Positions 1-6,923 of a stretch of DNA of 9,307 bases are shown here, one piece after another; the first letter of the stretch is position 1, and every line of letters starts with the position of its first letter. A model generated the notes under the pieces. It searched no databases. It was not told where the DNA came from and saw only the letters and a list, made by a program, of their open reading frames with translations. The stretch is from Clostridia bacterium (GTDB lineage: Bacteria; Bacillota; Clostridia; Oscillospirales; CAG-272), in contig JAFQOC010000401.1 in assembly GCA_017420845.1 (NCBI GenBank), positions 1-9,307 of the forward strand. The letters are read 5' to 3'. The translations under genes and the position numbers were made by a program.

Positions 1-64
1 CCCCTGCACCCCTGCCAAGGTGCGAGCGGAACGTGAATGTTCAAACTCACCGATAAACTGCAAT
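1..64. other. Intergenic 3' flank of the NUDIX gene
   Basis: No reading frame of the left neighbour is recognisable here. Read on the minus strand the region becomes G-rich toward the window edge, with GGCAGGGGTGCAGGGG at 16-1, which may be one arm of a structure or repeat continuing outside. A short GAAC-N6-GTTC inverted repeat is at 29-42. No complete intrinsic terminator for the NUDIX gene is visible inside the window. Confidence 0.4.
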
Positions 65-66
65 TT
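46..66 (-). repeat. Left copy of a 17-bp repeat found at both window ends
   Basis: Read on the minus strand, positions 66-50 give AAATTGCAGTTTATCGG, identical to plus-strand 9283-9299. Both copies continue with TGAG, directly here (49-46) and after two extra G at the right end. This copy begins inside the stop codon of the NUDIX gene, so it lies at the very start of that gene's 3' flank. Within it TAAA-TTGCAG-TTTA is nearly palindromic. It could be part of an interspersed intergenic repeat or a binding site; no known family was recognised. Confidence 0.5.
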
Positions 67-625
67 ACCGTTTCTTCATCGCCCAGACCTTCAAAACCGC
101 CGCTTGGGTCTTGGCATCCTGCACCTCACCCGAGAGGATCATATCCACCAGCTCGGGCAAAGGAACCCGGACCATCTCTAAAAACTCATCCTCATCGGGA
201 TCACATTCACCGGGGACCATATCCTCGGCCAGATAGCAGTAAATAATCTCGGTCAGCAGCGCAGGAGAGGTAGCCAGAGGCCCAATGTCGATGAGATTTT
301 CGGTGGTGTACCCCGTCTCCTCGCGGAGCTCACGCAGCGCCGCCTCCCGATGATCCTCACCAATGTAGTCGAGCTTCCCCGCGGGGATTTCCAAGGTCAC
401 ACGGCCCAGAGCATAGCGGTACTGACGGATGCAGATCACATCGCCTTCAGCGGTCACAGGCACCACGCAAACGGCGCCGTTATGCTTGCAGTACTCCCGC
501 ATGGAGGTGCCGCCGTTTGGAAGGTTGATCTCGTCCCGATACAAATGGAGAACCTTTCCGTCGAAAATAAGCTCGGAGTCGGCCGTCGTCTCCCGGAAAT
601 AGGATTCGGGTTTTTGGTATTTCAT
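65..625 (-). CDS. NUDIX hydrolase, ADP-ribose pyrophosphatase type
   Basis: A 186-residue cytoplasmic NUDIX enzyme. Proteins of this subgroup hydrolyse ADP-ribose to AMP and ribose 5-phosphate with Mg2+. The NUDIX box is clear: G83, then E90, R98-E99-L100 and E102-E103-x-G105, preceded by the subgroup's LEIPAG (78-83). The loop between G83 and E90 is one residue longer than the canonical G-x5-E. The N-terminal domain with VVPVTAEGDVICIRQYR (54-70) and the length fit the family. The reading frame is open up to an ATG at 697, but I chose the ATG at 625. A sigma-A promoter (TTTACA-17-TATAAT) predicts transcription starting near 696, which would leave the upstream ATG leaderless and put its apparent AGGAG inside the promoter. 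The 625 start has AGGAAAG ten bases upstream, and homologues begin at about this point. It is transcribed divergently from the tcdA-like gene. The exact substrate is inferred from the family. Confidence 0.9.
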   Translation of the reverse strand: MKYQKPESYFRETTADSELIFDGKVLHLYRDEINLPNGGTSMREYCKHNGAVCVVPVTAEGDVICIRQYRYALGRVTLEIPAGKLDYIGEDHREAALRELREETGYTTENLIDIGPLATSPALLTEIIYCYLAEDMVPGECDPDEDEFLEMVRVPLPELVDMILSGEVQDAKTQAAVLKVWAMKKR

Positions 626-635
626 AGGTTTCTCT

Positions 636-642
636 CTTTCCT
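636..642 (-). promoter_or_regulatory. Ribosome binding site that sets the NUDIX start
   Basis: AGGAAAG on the minus strand lies ten bases before the ATG at 625. With the promoter at 703-731 it supports the shorter protein rather than the 24-residue-longer form beginning at 697. Confidence 0.65.
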
Positions 643-702
643 GTTGAATTTCCGAAGCCCATTTTTTCGGGATCATGTGGCTACGGGTATTTTTCATCTC
701 AT

Positions 703-731
703 ATTATACTCCTTTTTCGTGAATTTGTAAA
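703..731 (-). promoter_or_regulatory. Sigma-A promoter of the NUDIX gene
   Basis: On the minus strand, TTTACA (731-726) and TATAAT (708-703) are separated by exactly 17 bp. The predicted transcription start is near 696, giving a leader of about 70 nt before the ATG at 625. It lies back-to-back with the plus-strand promoter at 740-768, with only 8 bp between the two -35 boxes. Confidence 0.75.
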
Positions 732-752
732 GAATAATCTTGAAAAATTCAC
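719..752. promoter_or_regulatory. Candidate operator: 8-bp inverted repeat between divergent promoters
   Basis: GTGAATTT (719-726) and AAATTCAC (745-752) are perfect inverted copies with an 18-bp spacer. The centre, 735.5, is also the exact centre of both -35 boxes and both -10 boxes of the divergent promoters. Each arm occupies the last -35 base and the first seven spacer bases of one promoter. This is a plausible site for a dimeric regulator controlling both directions, but the protein is unknown and no regulator gene is in the window. The arms are AT-rich, so coincidence remains possible. Confidence 0.4.
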
Positions 753-768
753 AAAGATATGGTAAAAT
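740..768 (+). promoter_or_regulatory. Sigma-A promoter of the tcdA-like gene cluster
   Basis: TTGAAA (740-745) and TAAAAT (763-768) have a 17-bp spacer. Transcription should start near 775, about 27 bases before the ATG at 802. This is the only good promoter seen upstream of the three plus-strand genes, so it may drive all of them. Confidence 0.7.
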
Positions 769-801
769 ATAAAAAGCATATCCACTTGAAAGGAAAATGT
801 C

Positions 802-1533
802 ATGCAAACCTCTCCCATCATCCCCGAGGAGCACACCCGAACCGCCGCCCTCATCGGCGAGGAGGGGCTTTCCGCTCTGGAAAAAGCCTCGGTGGCTGTT
901 TTCGGTGTGGGCGGTGTCGGAGGACATCTGGCGGAGGCTCTGGCCCGCGCCGGCGTCGGACGCATCCACCTCATTGACCGTGATACCGTTTCCCTCTCCA
1001 ACATCAATCGCCAAGCCGTTGCCCTGCATTCTACCGTGGGCCGTCCCAAGGTGGAGGTCATGGCCGAGCGCATCCGGGACATCAACCCCCACTGTACCGT
1101 CACCGCCACGGTGGCATTCTACCTCCCCGAAACCGCCGCGGATTTTGATCTGTCGGGCTACGATTTCGTAGCGGACTGCGTAGACACCGTCTCCGCCAAG
1201 CTGGAGCTTGCCGCCCGATGTGAGGCGGCGGGGACGCCTCTCATTGCCGCTATGGGAGCCGGAAACAAGCTTCACCCCGAAAGATTTCGTATATCCGACG
1301 TCAGCAAGACCGAAACCGACCCTCTGGCCCGCATCATGCGCCGAGAGCTGAAAAAACGGGGCGTGCGCCACCTCCTCTGTGTGTGGTCTGACGAGCCCCC
1401 ACTCCCCGCCTGCGTTACGGGAGAGGACGGTCGTCCTGCCCCCGCCAGCATTTCCTTTACCCCCTCTGCCATGGGTCTGATCATGGCCGGGGAGATCATT
1501 CGCCGTCTCACTTCCATTGCGCCATCCCCATAA
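802..1533 (+). CDS. tcdA: tRNA threonylcarbamoyladenosine dehydratase (TcdA/CsdL, ThiF/E1-like family)
   Basis: A 243-residue cytoplasmic E1-like ATP-dependent enzyme. TcdA homologues adenylate and dehydrate N6-threonylcarbamoyladenosine at tRNA position 37 to its cyclic form. Visible features are the nucleotide-binding loop FGVGGVGG (34-41), LIDRD (57-61), the NINRQ motif with arginine finger R70 (67-71), a lysine in RPKVEVMAERI (81-91), and ADCVDTVSAK (124-133) with the acidic metal-binding position. MGAGNKLHP (151-159) and the DPLARIMRRELKK stretch (173-185) separate it from MoeB/ThiF, whose Zn-binding CxxC pairs are not seen. Length matches the family. The start has AAAGGA seven bases upstream. 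The stop codon overlaps the ribosome binding site of the next gene, indicating co-transcription and probably coupled translation. The partners csdA/csdE known in E. coli are not nearby. Other E1-like roles cannot be wholly excluded. Confidence 0.88.
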   Translation: MQTSPIIPEEHTRTAALIGEEGLSALEKASVAVFGVGGVGGHLAEALARAGVGRIHLIDRDTVSLSNINRQAVALHSTVGRPKVEVMAERIRDINPHCTVTATVAFYLPETAADFDLSGYDFVADCVDTVSAKLELAARCEAAGTPLIAAMGAGNKLHPERFRISDVSKTETDPLARIMRRELKKRGVRHLLCVWSDEPPLPACVTGEDGRPAPASISFTPSAMGLIMAGEIIRRLTSIAPSP

Positions 1534-1537
1534 GGAG
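1531..1537 (+). promoter_or_regulatory. Ribosome binding site overlapping the tcdA stop codon
   Basis: TAAGGAG contains the TAA stop of the upstream gene and the Shine-Dalgarno of the kinase gene, five bases before the ATG at 1543. This arrangement suggests translational coupling. Confidence 0.7.
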
Positions 1538-1542
1538 TCTCT

Positions 1543-2538
1543 ATGAATCCCCAGTTTTCCCTTCCGTTTCGGGACCCCGGTCCCCTACCCAGCCGCAATC
1601 GGCGCATTCTGCTCATCGTCAACCCCGTGTCGGGGCGGCTGAAAAGCCGAAGCGGTCTTTTCGACATTATTGACGAGCTCTACCGCTCGGGAGCCCCCAC
1701 CCCCGTGGAGCGGGTTACCGTGGTATTCACCAACCATCGCGGCCACGCCACCGAGCTGGCCGCAGGCGCCCCTGACGAGGGCTATAACGCTATCGTCTGC
1801 TGCGGCGGCGACGGCACCCTGAACGAGGTAGTCACCGGTCTTCTCTCCCATCCCCCGGATCGCCGCCCCGAGCTTGGCTACATCCCCGCCGGAAGCACCA
1901 ACGACCTGGCCGCCAGCATCGGACTCAGCGGCTCCCTTCGCCATACCGCTTCTCTGGCCGTTTCCGCTCCCCCCATGCCCTTTGACGTGGGGCTGTTCCC
2001 CCCCACGGGGGATTTCCCTGCCCGCTATTTCACCTACATCGCTTCCTTCGGAGCCTTTACGGCCGCATCCTACACCACTCCGCAGACCGCCAAAAATCTT
2101 ATGGGCCACGGAGCCTACGTGCTGGAGGGTGTCAAGGATCTCTCCCGTCTGCAGCCCCGACGGGCTTCCTTCACCTTGGGAGACGGAACCCGTCTGGAGG
2201 ACGACTACGTATTCTGCGCCGTCACCAATACCACCTCTGCCGGCGGACTGCTTCAGCTGCCCAAGGCCAGCGTATCCCTGTCAGACGGTCTCTTTGAGCT
2301 CCTGCTCATCAAGCATCCCAAAAACGGCGGAGACCTCAACCGCATCCTCACCGCTCTCCTCACCGTTACCCCCGAAAGCTGTCCCCTCATTGACTTCCAC
2401 CATACCGACAACGTCACCGTCCGTTTGAAGGAGCCCACAAGCTGGTCTCTGGACGGAGAGGAGGCTGGCTGCGGTACGGAAGTCACCATCCGTTGCCTCC
2501 CGGGCGCCGTGTCCCTTCGCGCGTGCCCCGAGATATAA
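1543..2538 (+). CDS. Diacylglycerol kinase family lipid kinase (YegS/DgkB/BmrU type)
   Basis: A 331-residue soluble or membrane-associated kinase with the DAGK catalytic fold. Members transfer ATP phosphate to a lipid alcohol such as diacylglycerol, as DgkB does in Gram-positive lipid recycling, or to related lipids. Visible motifs in order: NPVSG (27-31), GGDGTLNEV (88-96) with the nucleotide-binding glycines and catalytic-domain Asp, IPAGSTND (114-121), then the C-terminal beta-sandwich with LSDGLFELLLI (246-256) and SLDGE (302-306). The first ~20 residues are proline-rich and not part of the domain. Length is slightly above the usual ~300. It begins 9 bp after tcdA with the ribosome binding site embedded in the tcdA stop, and 38 bp separate it from the lipoprotein gene. 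The family is certain; the lipid substrate is not readable from the sequence. Confidence 0.9.
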   Translation: MNPQFSLPFRDPGPLPSRNRRILLIVNPVSGRLKSRSGLFDIIDELYRSGAPTPVERVTVVFTNHRGHATELAAGAPDEGYNAIVCCGGDGTLNEVVTGLLSHPPDRRPELGYIPAGSTNDLAASIGLSGSLRHTASLAVSAPPMPFDVGLFPPTGDFPARYFTYIASFGAFTAASYTTPQTAKNLMGHGAYVLEGVKDLSRLQPRRASFTLGDGTRLEDDYVFCAVTNTTSAGGLLQLPKASVSLSDGLFELLLIKHPKNGGDLNRILTALLTVTPESCPLIDFHHTDNVTVRLKEPTSWSLDGEEAGCGTEVTIRCLPGAVSLRACPEI

Positions 2539-2576
2539 CCGCTCAACCCTACCTATCTTGAAAGGAAACCATCGCC

Positions 2577-5500
2577 ATGAAGCTGAAACGCATCCTTCTC
2601 TTGACCCTATGTGCTTCCCTGCTTGCGGGTAGCGGTCTGACTGCCTGCCGTAAGACCCCCGATCCCAACGGCGACACCACCGTCGCCGAGACGCCTACGT
2701 CTCCCAACGAGACCCGGCCGGGAGGGGACGGCGACACCACCGCAAACGATACCGATAAGGAGGATGAGCCCGTGATCGAACCCACCCTGACCGGTCCCTA
2801 CGCCGACACCATCATGCTGTCCAACCGACTCTCAAACGGTGTGCAGGCCTACTACGAGAACCCCCGCCGCACTCATTACCGCATCGAGAACCAAAATATG
2901 GACCTGGAGTACGCCCTCTCCTCCTCCAAGGATAATCTGGTGACCTCCCTGACCACCCCCGACGGTAAGGTCTATCTGGAGAACACCATGGACGTTTTCA
3001 TCCGCATGGAGAACGGCAAGACCTACATGGCCTCCCAGTCCACCGCCGCTCCCCATACCAACGTCTACCGCATGGGCTACTACTACTACGACGCCCACAT
3101 CATGGGCCAGAACTTTATGGGCGGCTCCAGCGTGGTCAAGGAGATGGATTTCATTATTAATAAAGCCTCCATCAAGAACCACGACGTGAGAGAGTTCTCG
3201 GTCAAGGACGGCGTCATCACCTACACCGCCACGGGCGTCGATCCCTACGTCTATACCCCTCTCAACAAGGGGAAGGAGGGCTACAGCTTCCCCGCCGAGG
3301 AGTACAACGCCGTGCAGTTCTCGGTGAAGGCCGCCTCCTCCAGCGAGGGCTACCTCTACTTCATCGCGGGCGACCGCAACGGCCACAGCTCCGAGCAGCA
3401 GGTGCGCTTTGACCTGGAGGCCAACGGAGAGTGGAACACCTACACCGTGGCCGTGAATACCGTAGAGGATTACTACGGCTTCGTCACCTCCCTGCGCTTC
3501 GATATCGGTAGCGAGGGCGAGCAGATCCAGATCAAGGACATCAAGGCGGTCAAGCTCAACACCGAGGCTCCCGCGCTCCTTCTGGACCGTACCTTCCACA
3601 CCTACTCCGACAAGATGAACCAGGTGCTCCACTTCGTTGCCACCGAGGAGATCTCGGGTATCGACGGGCTGGGCATGATCACGAACATCCCCGCCGACAA
3701 GGTGGCCAAGCTGGTGGTCAAGGACGCCAAGGGAACCCACGATTCTCTGGACGGCGTGGACTTCGCCACCTGCGAGTATCTGGCCTTTGACGTAAAGGAC
3801 GCGGGTATCCTGGGCTTCATCCTTCTGCCTCATGAAAACAGCGGCAAGCTGGAGGTGACTCTTGCGGACGGTACCTATACCGTCACCCAGACCGCAAGGC
3901 CCGAGGGCGGTGTGATCCGCTTTGATCCCAATGCCACCGCTGACGACTTCTACATGGGTCACCGCCTCTATACCGAACAGACCCACGATTTCACCAATTT
4001 CCTCCGCGAGGCCGAGTTTGAGCGGCATCCTCTGGAGACGGTCAGCGGCGATTCCTACGCTGGCTACGACGTGCTCCGCGGCGCCTACAAGTTCAACATC
4101 GGCGGCACCGGCTTCAACGAGCCCTTCTTCACCGAGCAGAACCGCCACTACTCCTCCGACGTCACGGTTACGGGCGGGGACGCCGACCGCACCATCTACG
4201 TCTACACCTACTTCACGGGAGGCGGCGGTGAGAACGCCCTGATCCTGGACAAGAACGATATGCTCCTGCCCATCCCCGTCATGATCTACAAGAACTTCAA
4301 GGGCGAGAACGAGGAGCCCATCTATGATCCCGGTGACCCCTCCTACTCCGAGTCCTACTTCCCCGTGTCGGTGAAGGCGGGCACCACCACCGAGCTGACG
4401 GTACTCAACCTCTACATGAACTGGGGTCTGGTGCCGCTGAAGCAGCTCTCCTCCATCCAGTTCTTCTGGCCCTACTACCACCTGTCCCTGGGTACCACCG
4501 AGACCAGCTGTATCAACCCTCTGTACGGTGCCCGTGACCTCTGGACCCTCCCCGACTTCCGCTCCATGTCCATGCCCTACTGGTTCGAGCTTCCCGAAGG
4601 CGAGGGCTACAGCAACCAGCCCCAGCACACCCACGGCGGCTACCAGTACTTCCTCCAGTACACCGACAAGGACGGAAGCTACGCCGCCACCGAGAACTAT
4701 CACAACACCATCATCTCCTCGGGTCCCGTCTACACCGACGTGAAGATGGACTACATCTCGGACGACGGACGCATCAAGGTCTCCTACAACCATCTGGAGA
4801 TGCCCGAGACCGACGAGCTTCGCGTCTACTACGAGATCCACTACGAGGTGCTGGAGGATATCTCCATCGCCGACTTCTCCCACGATTTCTCCTTCTACTC
4901 CCTGGAGGGCTACGCGGGCAAGTATCAGAAGATCGGCTATCTGGGTGAGGGTAATCAGATCGTCCACGGGAAAACCAACATGAAGGCTACCCCCGAGGTG
5001 CTGAAGCTGGGCGATCTCTTCCCCTACGTAGCTCTGTACGATCTGGGCAACGCCGCCTCGGGCTGGGAGAAGAACAACGTCAACCTGGGCTTCATGATCT
5101 ACGACTCCGACTTCACCATCGGCGGTCAGAAGTGCGATGCGGGCTTCGTCATGGTGGGCGCCAACGCCAAGTACAGCCTGTCCCTGGATCTGGATGCCGT
5201 CACCCTCAAGAAGGGCGACACCTTGAAGCTCTGCCTCATCATCTCCCCCTGGGGCTTCTACGATTCCGCCGACGACAGTAATATGCAGAAGATACGCGAA
5301 AACACCTGTCTGAACGGTCTGAAGCTGACGGTGCAGGACGGCGAGGCTATGGAGAGCGTGTATCTGCCCAAGGTGAAGTCCACCAATGGCAAGTCCGCCG
5401 AGTTCACGGTATCGGGCGGCTCCAACAACAAGGCTGTCCGCGTGTACGGCTTTGAGAAGATGACCGCGCCTACGGTCTACGAGAAGGTGGACGGCAAGTG

Positions 5501-6851
5501 GGTGGAGCTGACCATCAACTCCTCCAAGACCCCCGACAAGAAGGGTCACGCCCACTACTACGACGGCTACGCGATTTACTACGATCGGAACGGCACCTAC
5601 TCTTACGCCTTCGCCTTCAATATGGACGGTGCCGAGAGCCGCACCTTCAGGATCGTGGCCGACTCCGACTTTGCAGGCTGGCCCGGCTCCGAGGAGGATA
5701 TCCTGACCAACTCCATGAACGTCTATCACGAGGCCGAGGTACTGCATCAGGCCACCAAGACCTCCAACTTCCCCGGTAAGGCCGAGCTTTCCGAGGACAA
5801 GACCTACATCCGTCTCTACGGCCCCGGGGATACCGCCAGCGAGGCCTTCTTCCAGGCCTACTCCAACTCGGATATAAGCCCCACGGGTCAGTACCTGGCA
5901 GTGAAGTACCGTCTGCCCAAGAACAACCCCGATACGGTGAATTTCGAGTTCTTCATCAGCACCGAGCATTCCGGTGCCCACGCGGGCGACAGCTTCCAAG
6001 TCAACGAGCTGATCGCCGACGGAAACTGGCACGTGCTTTTGGTGGACGTGGCGGATCAGCATCTGCCTACCTTCGAGGCCGACTCCTCGGGCTCCTACAC
6101 CGCGCTCCACGTCCGCTTCGACGTTTTCAACGTCACCACCTCCCCCGAGACCTACGTGGATATCGCCTACCTGGGTCTGGCCGACAGCTTGGAGGATATC
6201 TGCCTCCTCAACGTCAAGGGCGTGGGCGAGATCTACAGGGGCGGCGCCATCGCGGGTACCGTCGACTTCTCCACGGGTGAAGCCCCCGAGGCTGACGACA
6301 TCACCAGCCCCGGCTACTATGTGGATCCCAACTCGGGCTGGACGGTCTCCGACGTGCGCTACGCCTCCATGATCGACTTCATCAACGGTCACGGCGACGG
6401 GGACGGCCCTTATAACTCCCGCGGCACCAACTCGGATAAGCCCCTGGACTTCCTCGACTACAAGAACACCACCGTGGACGGCGGCAAGCTGGCCCTGGCG
6501 GGCTGGGCCATTGCCGAGGGCGGTATCGAGAAGTATATGTGGAGCGCTGACGGCGGTAAGACCTGGAACGAGTGTACCCTGTACAACCGGAACGGCTTCT
6601 CGGACGTGACGGGCAACACCGGCATCTACGATGCCGCCAAGCACTTCTTCTCCTCCACGGGCTACGACGTGGCCACCCATCCCGACAAGATCGTCTTCCA
6701 GGGCTCGGAGAACATTCCTTCGGGCATCTGCGCCGATCTCTCTGCCTTTGCGGGGCAGACGGTTGACGTGGTCTTCGCGCTGGTGCCCAACGAGGACGCC
6801 GACGGACTCTGCATCATGGCCGTGGTGCGGGACGTAACGGTCGAGAGCTGA
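2577..6851 (+). CDS. Giant surface lipoprotein, uncharacterised, with jelly-roll-like modules
   Basis: I do not recognise a named family. The 1,424-residue protein starts with a lipoprotein signal: basic MKLKR, a hydrophobic core, and the lipobox L-T-A-C with C24 as the predicted lipidated residue. A low-complexity Thr/Asp/Glu/Pro linker follows (about 25-69) and should hold the rest outside the membrane. The remainder is beta-rich and aromatic with no second membrane segment. Residues ~238-327 (ending IQIKDIKAVKL) and ~1055-1205 (FEFF...WHVLLVDV...LHVRFDVF...VDIAYLGL) look like jelly-roll, carbohydrate-binding-like domains. The middle (~470-1000) is the least recognisable. It includes aromatic WTLPDFRSMSMPYW and an H-rich QPQHTHGGYQYFLQY (681 onward) that could be functional. 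A separate C-terminal module (~1302-1424) begins KLALAGWAIAEGG and contains SADGGKTW. No catalytic signature was identified; glycan binding or processing is inference. Codon use is extreme: Lys is almost always AAG, and no TTA, CTA or TCA occurs from residue 86 to the end. AAAGGA lies ten bases before the ATG. It follows the lipid kinase by 38 bp. Confidence 0.85.
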   Translation: MKLKRILLLTLCASLLAGSGLTACRKTPDPNGDTTVAETPTSPNETRPGGDGDTTANDTDKEDEPVIEPTLTGPYADTIMLSNRLSNGVQAYYENPRRTHYRIENQNMDLEYALSSSKDNLVTSLTTPDGKVYLENTMDVFIRMENGKTYMASQSTAAPHTNVYRMGYYYYDAHIMGQNFMGGSSVVKEMDFIINKASIKNHDVREFSVKDGVITYTATGVDPYVYTPLNKGKEGYSFPAEEYNAVQFSVKAASSSEGYLYFIAGDRNGHSSEQQVRFDLEANGEWNTYTVAVNTVEDYYGFVTSLRFDIGSEGEQIQIKDIKAVKLNTEAPALLLDRTFHTYSDKMNQVLHFVATEEISGIDGLGMITNIPADKVAKLVVKDAKGTHDSLDGVDFATCEYLAFDVKDAGILGFILLPHENSGKLEVTLADGTYTVTQTARPEGGVIRFDPNATADDFYMGHRLYTEQTHDFTNFLREAEFERHPLETVSGDSYAGYDVLRGAYKFNIGGTGFNEPFFTEQNRHYSSDVTVTGGDADRTIYVYTYFTGGGGENALILDKNDMLLPIPVMIYKNFKGENEEPIYDPGDPSYSESYFPVSVKAGTTTELTVLNLYMNWGLVPLKQLSSIQFFWPYYHLSLGTTETSCINPLYGARDLWTLPDFRSMSMPYWFELPEGEGYSNQPQHTHGGYQYFLQYTDKDGSYAATENYHNTIISSGPVYTDVKMDYISDDGRIKVSYNHLEMPETDELRVYYEIHYEVLEDISIADFSHDFSFYSLEGYAGKYQKIGYLGEGNQIVHGKTNMKATPEVLKLGDLFPYVALYDLGNAASGWEKNNVNLGFMIYDSDFTIGGQKCDAGFVMVGANAKYSLSLDLDAVTLKKGDTLKLCLIISPWGFYDSADDSNMQKIRENTCLNGLKLTVQDGEAMESVYLPKVKSTNGKSAEFTVSGGSNNKAVRVYGFEKMTAPTVYEKVDGKWVELTINSSKTPDKKGHAHYYDGYAIYYDRNGTYSYAFAFNMDGAESRTFRIVADSDFAGWPGSEEDILTNSMNVYHEAEVLHQATKTSNFPGKAELSEDKTYIRLYGPGDTASEAFFQAYSNSDISPTGQYLAVKYRLPKNNPDTVNFEFFISTEHSGAHAGDSFQVNELIADGNWHVLLVDVADQHLPTFEADSSGSYTALHVRFDVFNVTTSPETYVDIAYLGLADSLEDICLLNVKGVGEIYRGGAIAGTVDFSTGEAPEADDITSPGYYVDPNSGWTVSDVRYASMIDFINGHGDGDGPYNSRGTNSDKPLDFLDYKNTTVDGGKLALAGWAIAEGGIEKYMWSADGGKTWNECTLYNRNGFSDVTGNTGIYDAAKHFFSSTGYDVATHPDKIVFQGSENIPSGICADLSAFAGQTVDVVFALVPNEDADGLCIMAVVRDVTVES
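2669..2742 (+). repeat. Short direct repeat in the lipoprotein linker
   Basis: The 14-base string CGGCGACACCACCG occurs at 2669-2682 and again at 2729-2742, encoding GDTT twice in the low-complexity linker behind the lipidated cysteine. It suggests the linker grew or varies by local duplication; it is not a mobile element. Confidence 0.55.
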
Positions 6852-6871
6852 GATCCCCCAACAAAACAATC

Positions 6872-6910
6872 GCAGGACGTCTCCCTCGGGAGGCGTCCTG
6901 CTTTCGTATT
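6872..6910. terminator. Two-way intrinsic terminator between convergent genes
   Basis: Positions 6872-6884 pair with 6889-6901 in a 13-bp stem (12 Watson-Crick pairs and one T:G) with a CTCG loop. On the plus strand it is followed by TTTCGTATT, ending the lipoprotein transcript 20 bases after its stop. On the minus strand it is followed by GATTGTTTTGTT, ending the isomerase-like transcript about 22 bases after its stop. Both tails are interrupted T-tracts, but the stem is very stable. Confidence 0.85.
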
Positions 6911-6923
6911 CGGTTGCAAAAAA

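Noticed and set aside
29..42. GAAC-N6-GTTC as a LexA (SOS) box
   Set aside because: The Gram-positive LexA site is GAAC-N4-GTTC. The spacer here is six bases, and it lies downstream of a gene rather than at a promoter.
700..720. AGGAG plus ATG near 697 as the real NUDIX start
   Set aside because: The AGGAG is in the spacer of a good promoter and would not be transcribed; the ATG at 625 has its own ribosome binding site.
694..1371. Antisense frame of 225 codons across tcdA
   Set aside because: It overlaps a convincing ThiF-family gene and gives a low-complexity Gly/His/Arg-rich translation typical of shadows.
2832..6869. A 1,345-codon open frame antisense to the lipoprotein gene
   Set aside because: It shares codon boundaries with the sense gene and exists only because the sense gene lacks TTA, CTA and TCA codons. 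Its composition (Val/Gly/His-rich) is that of a reverse-complement shadow, with no ribosome binding site.
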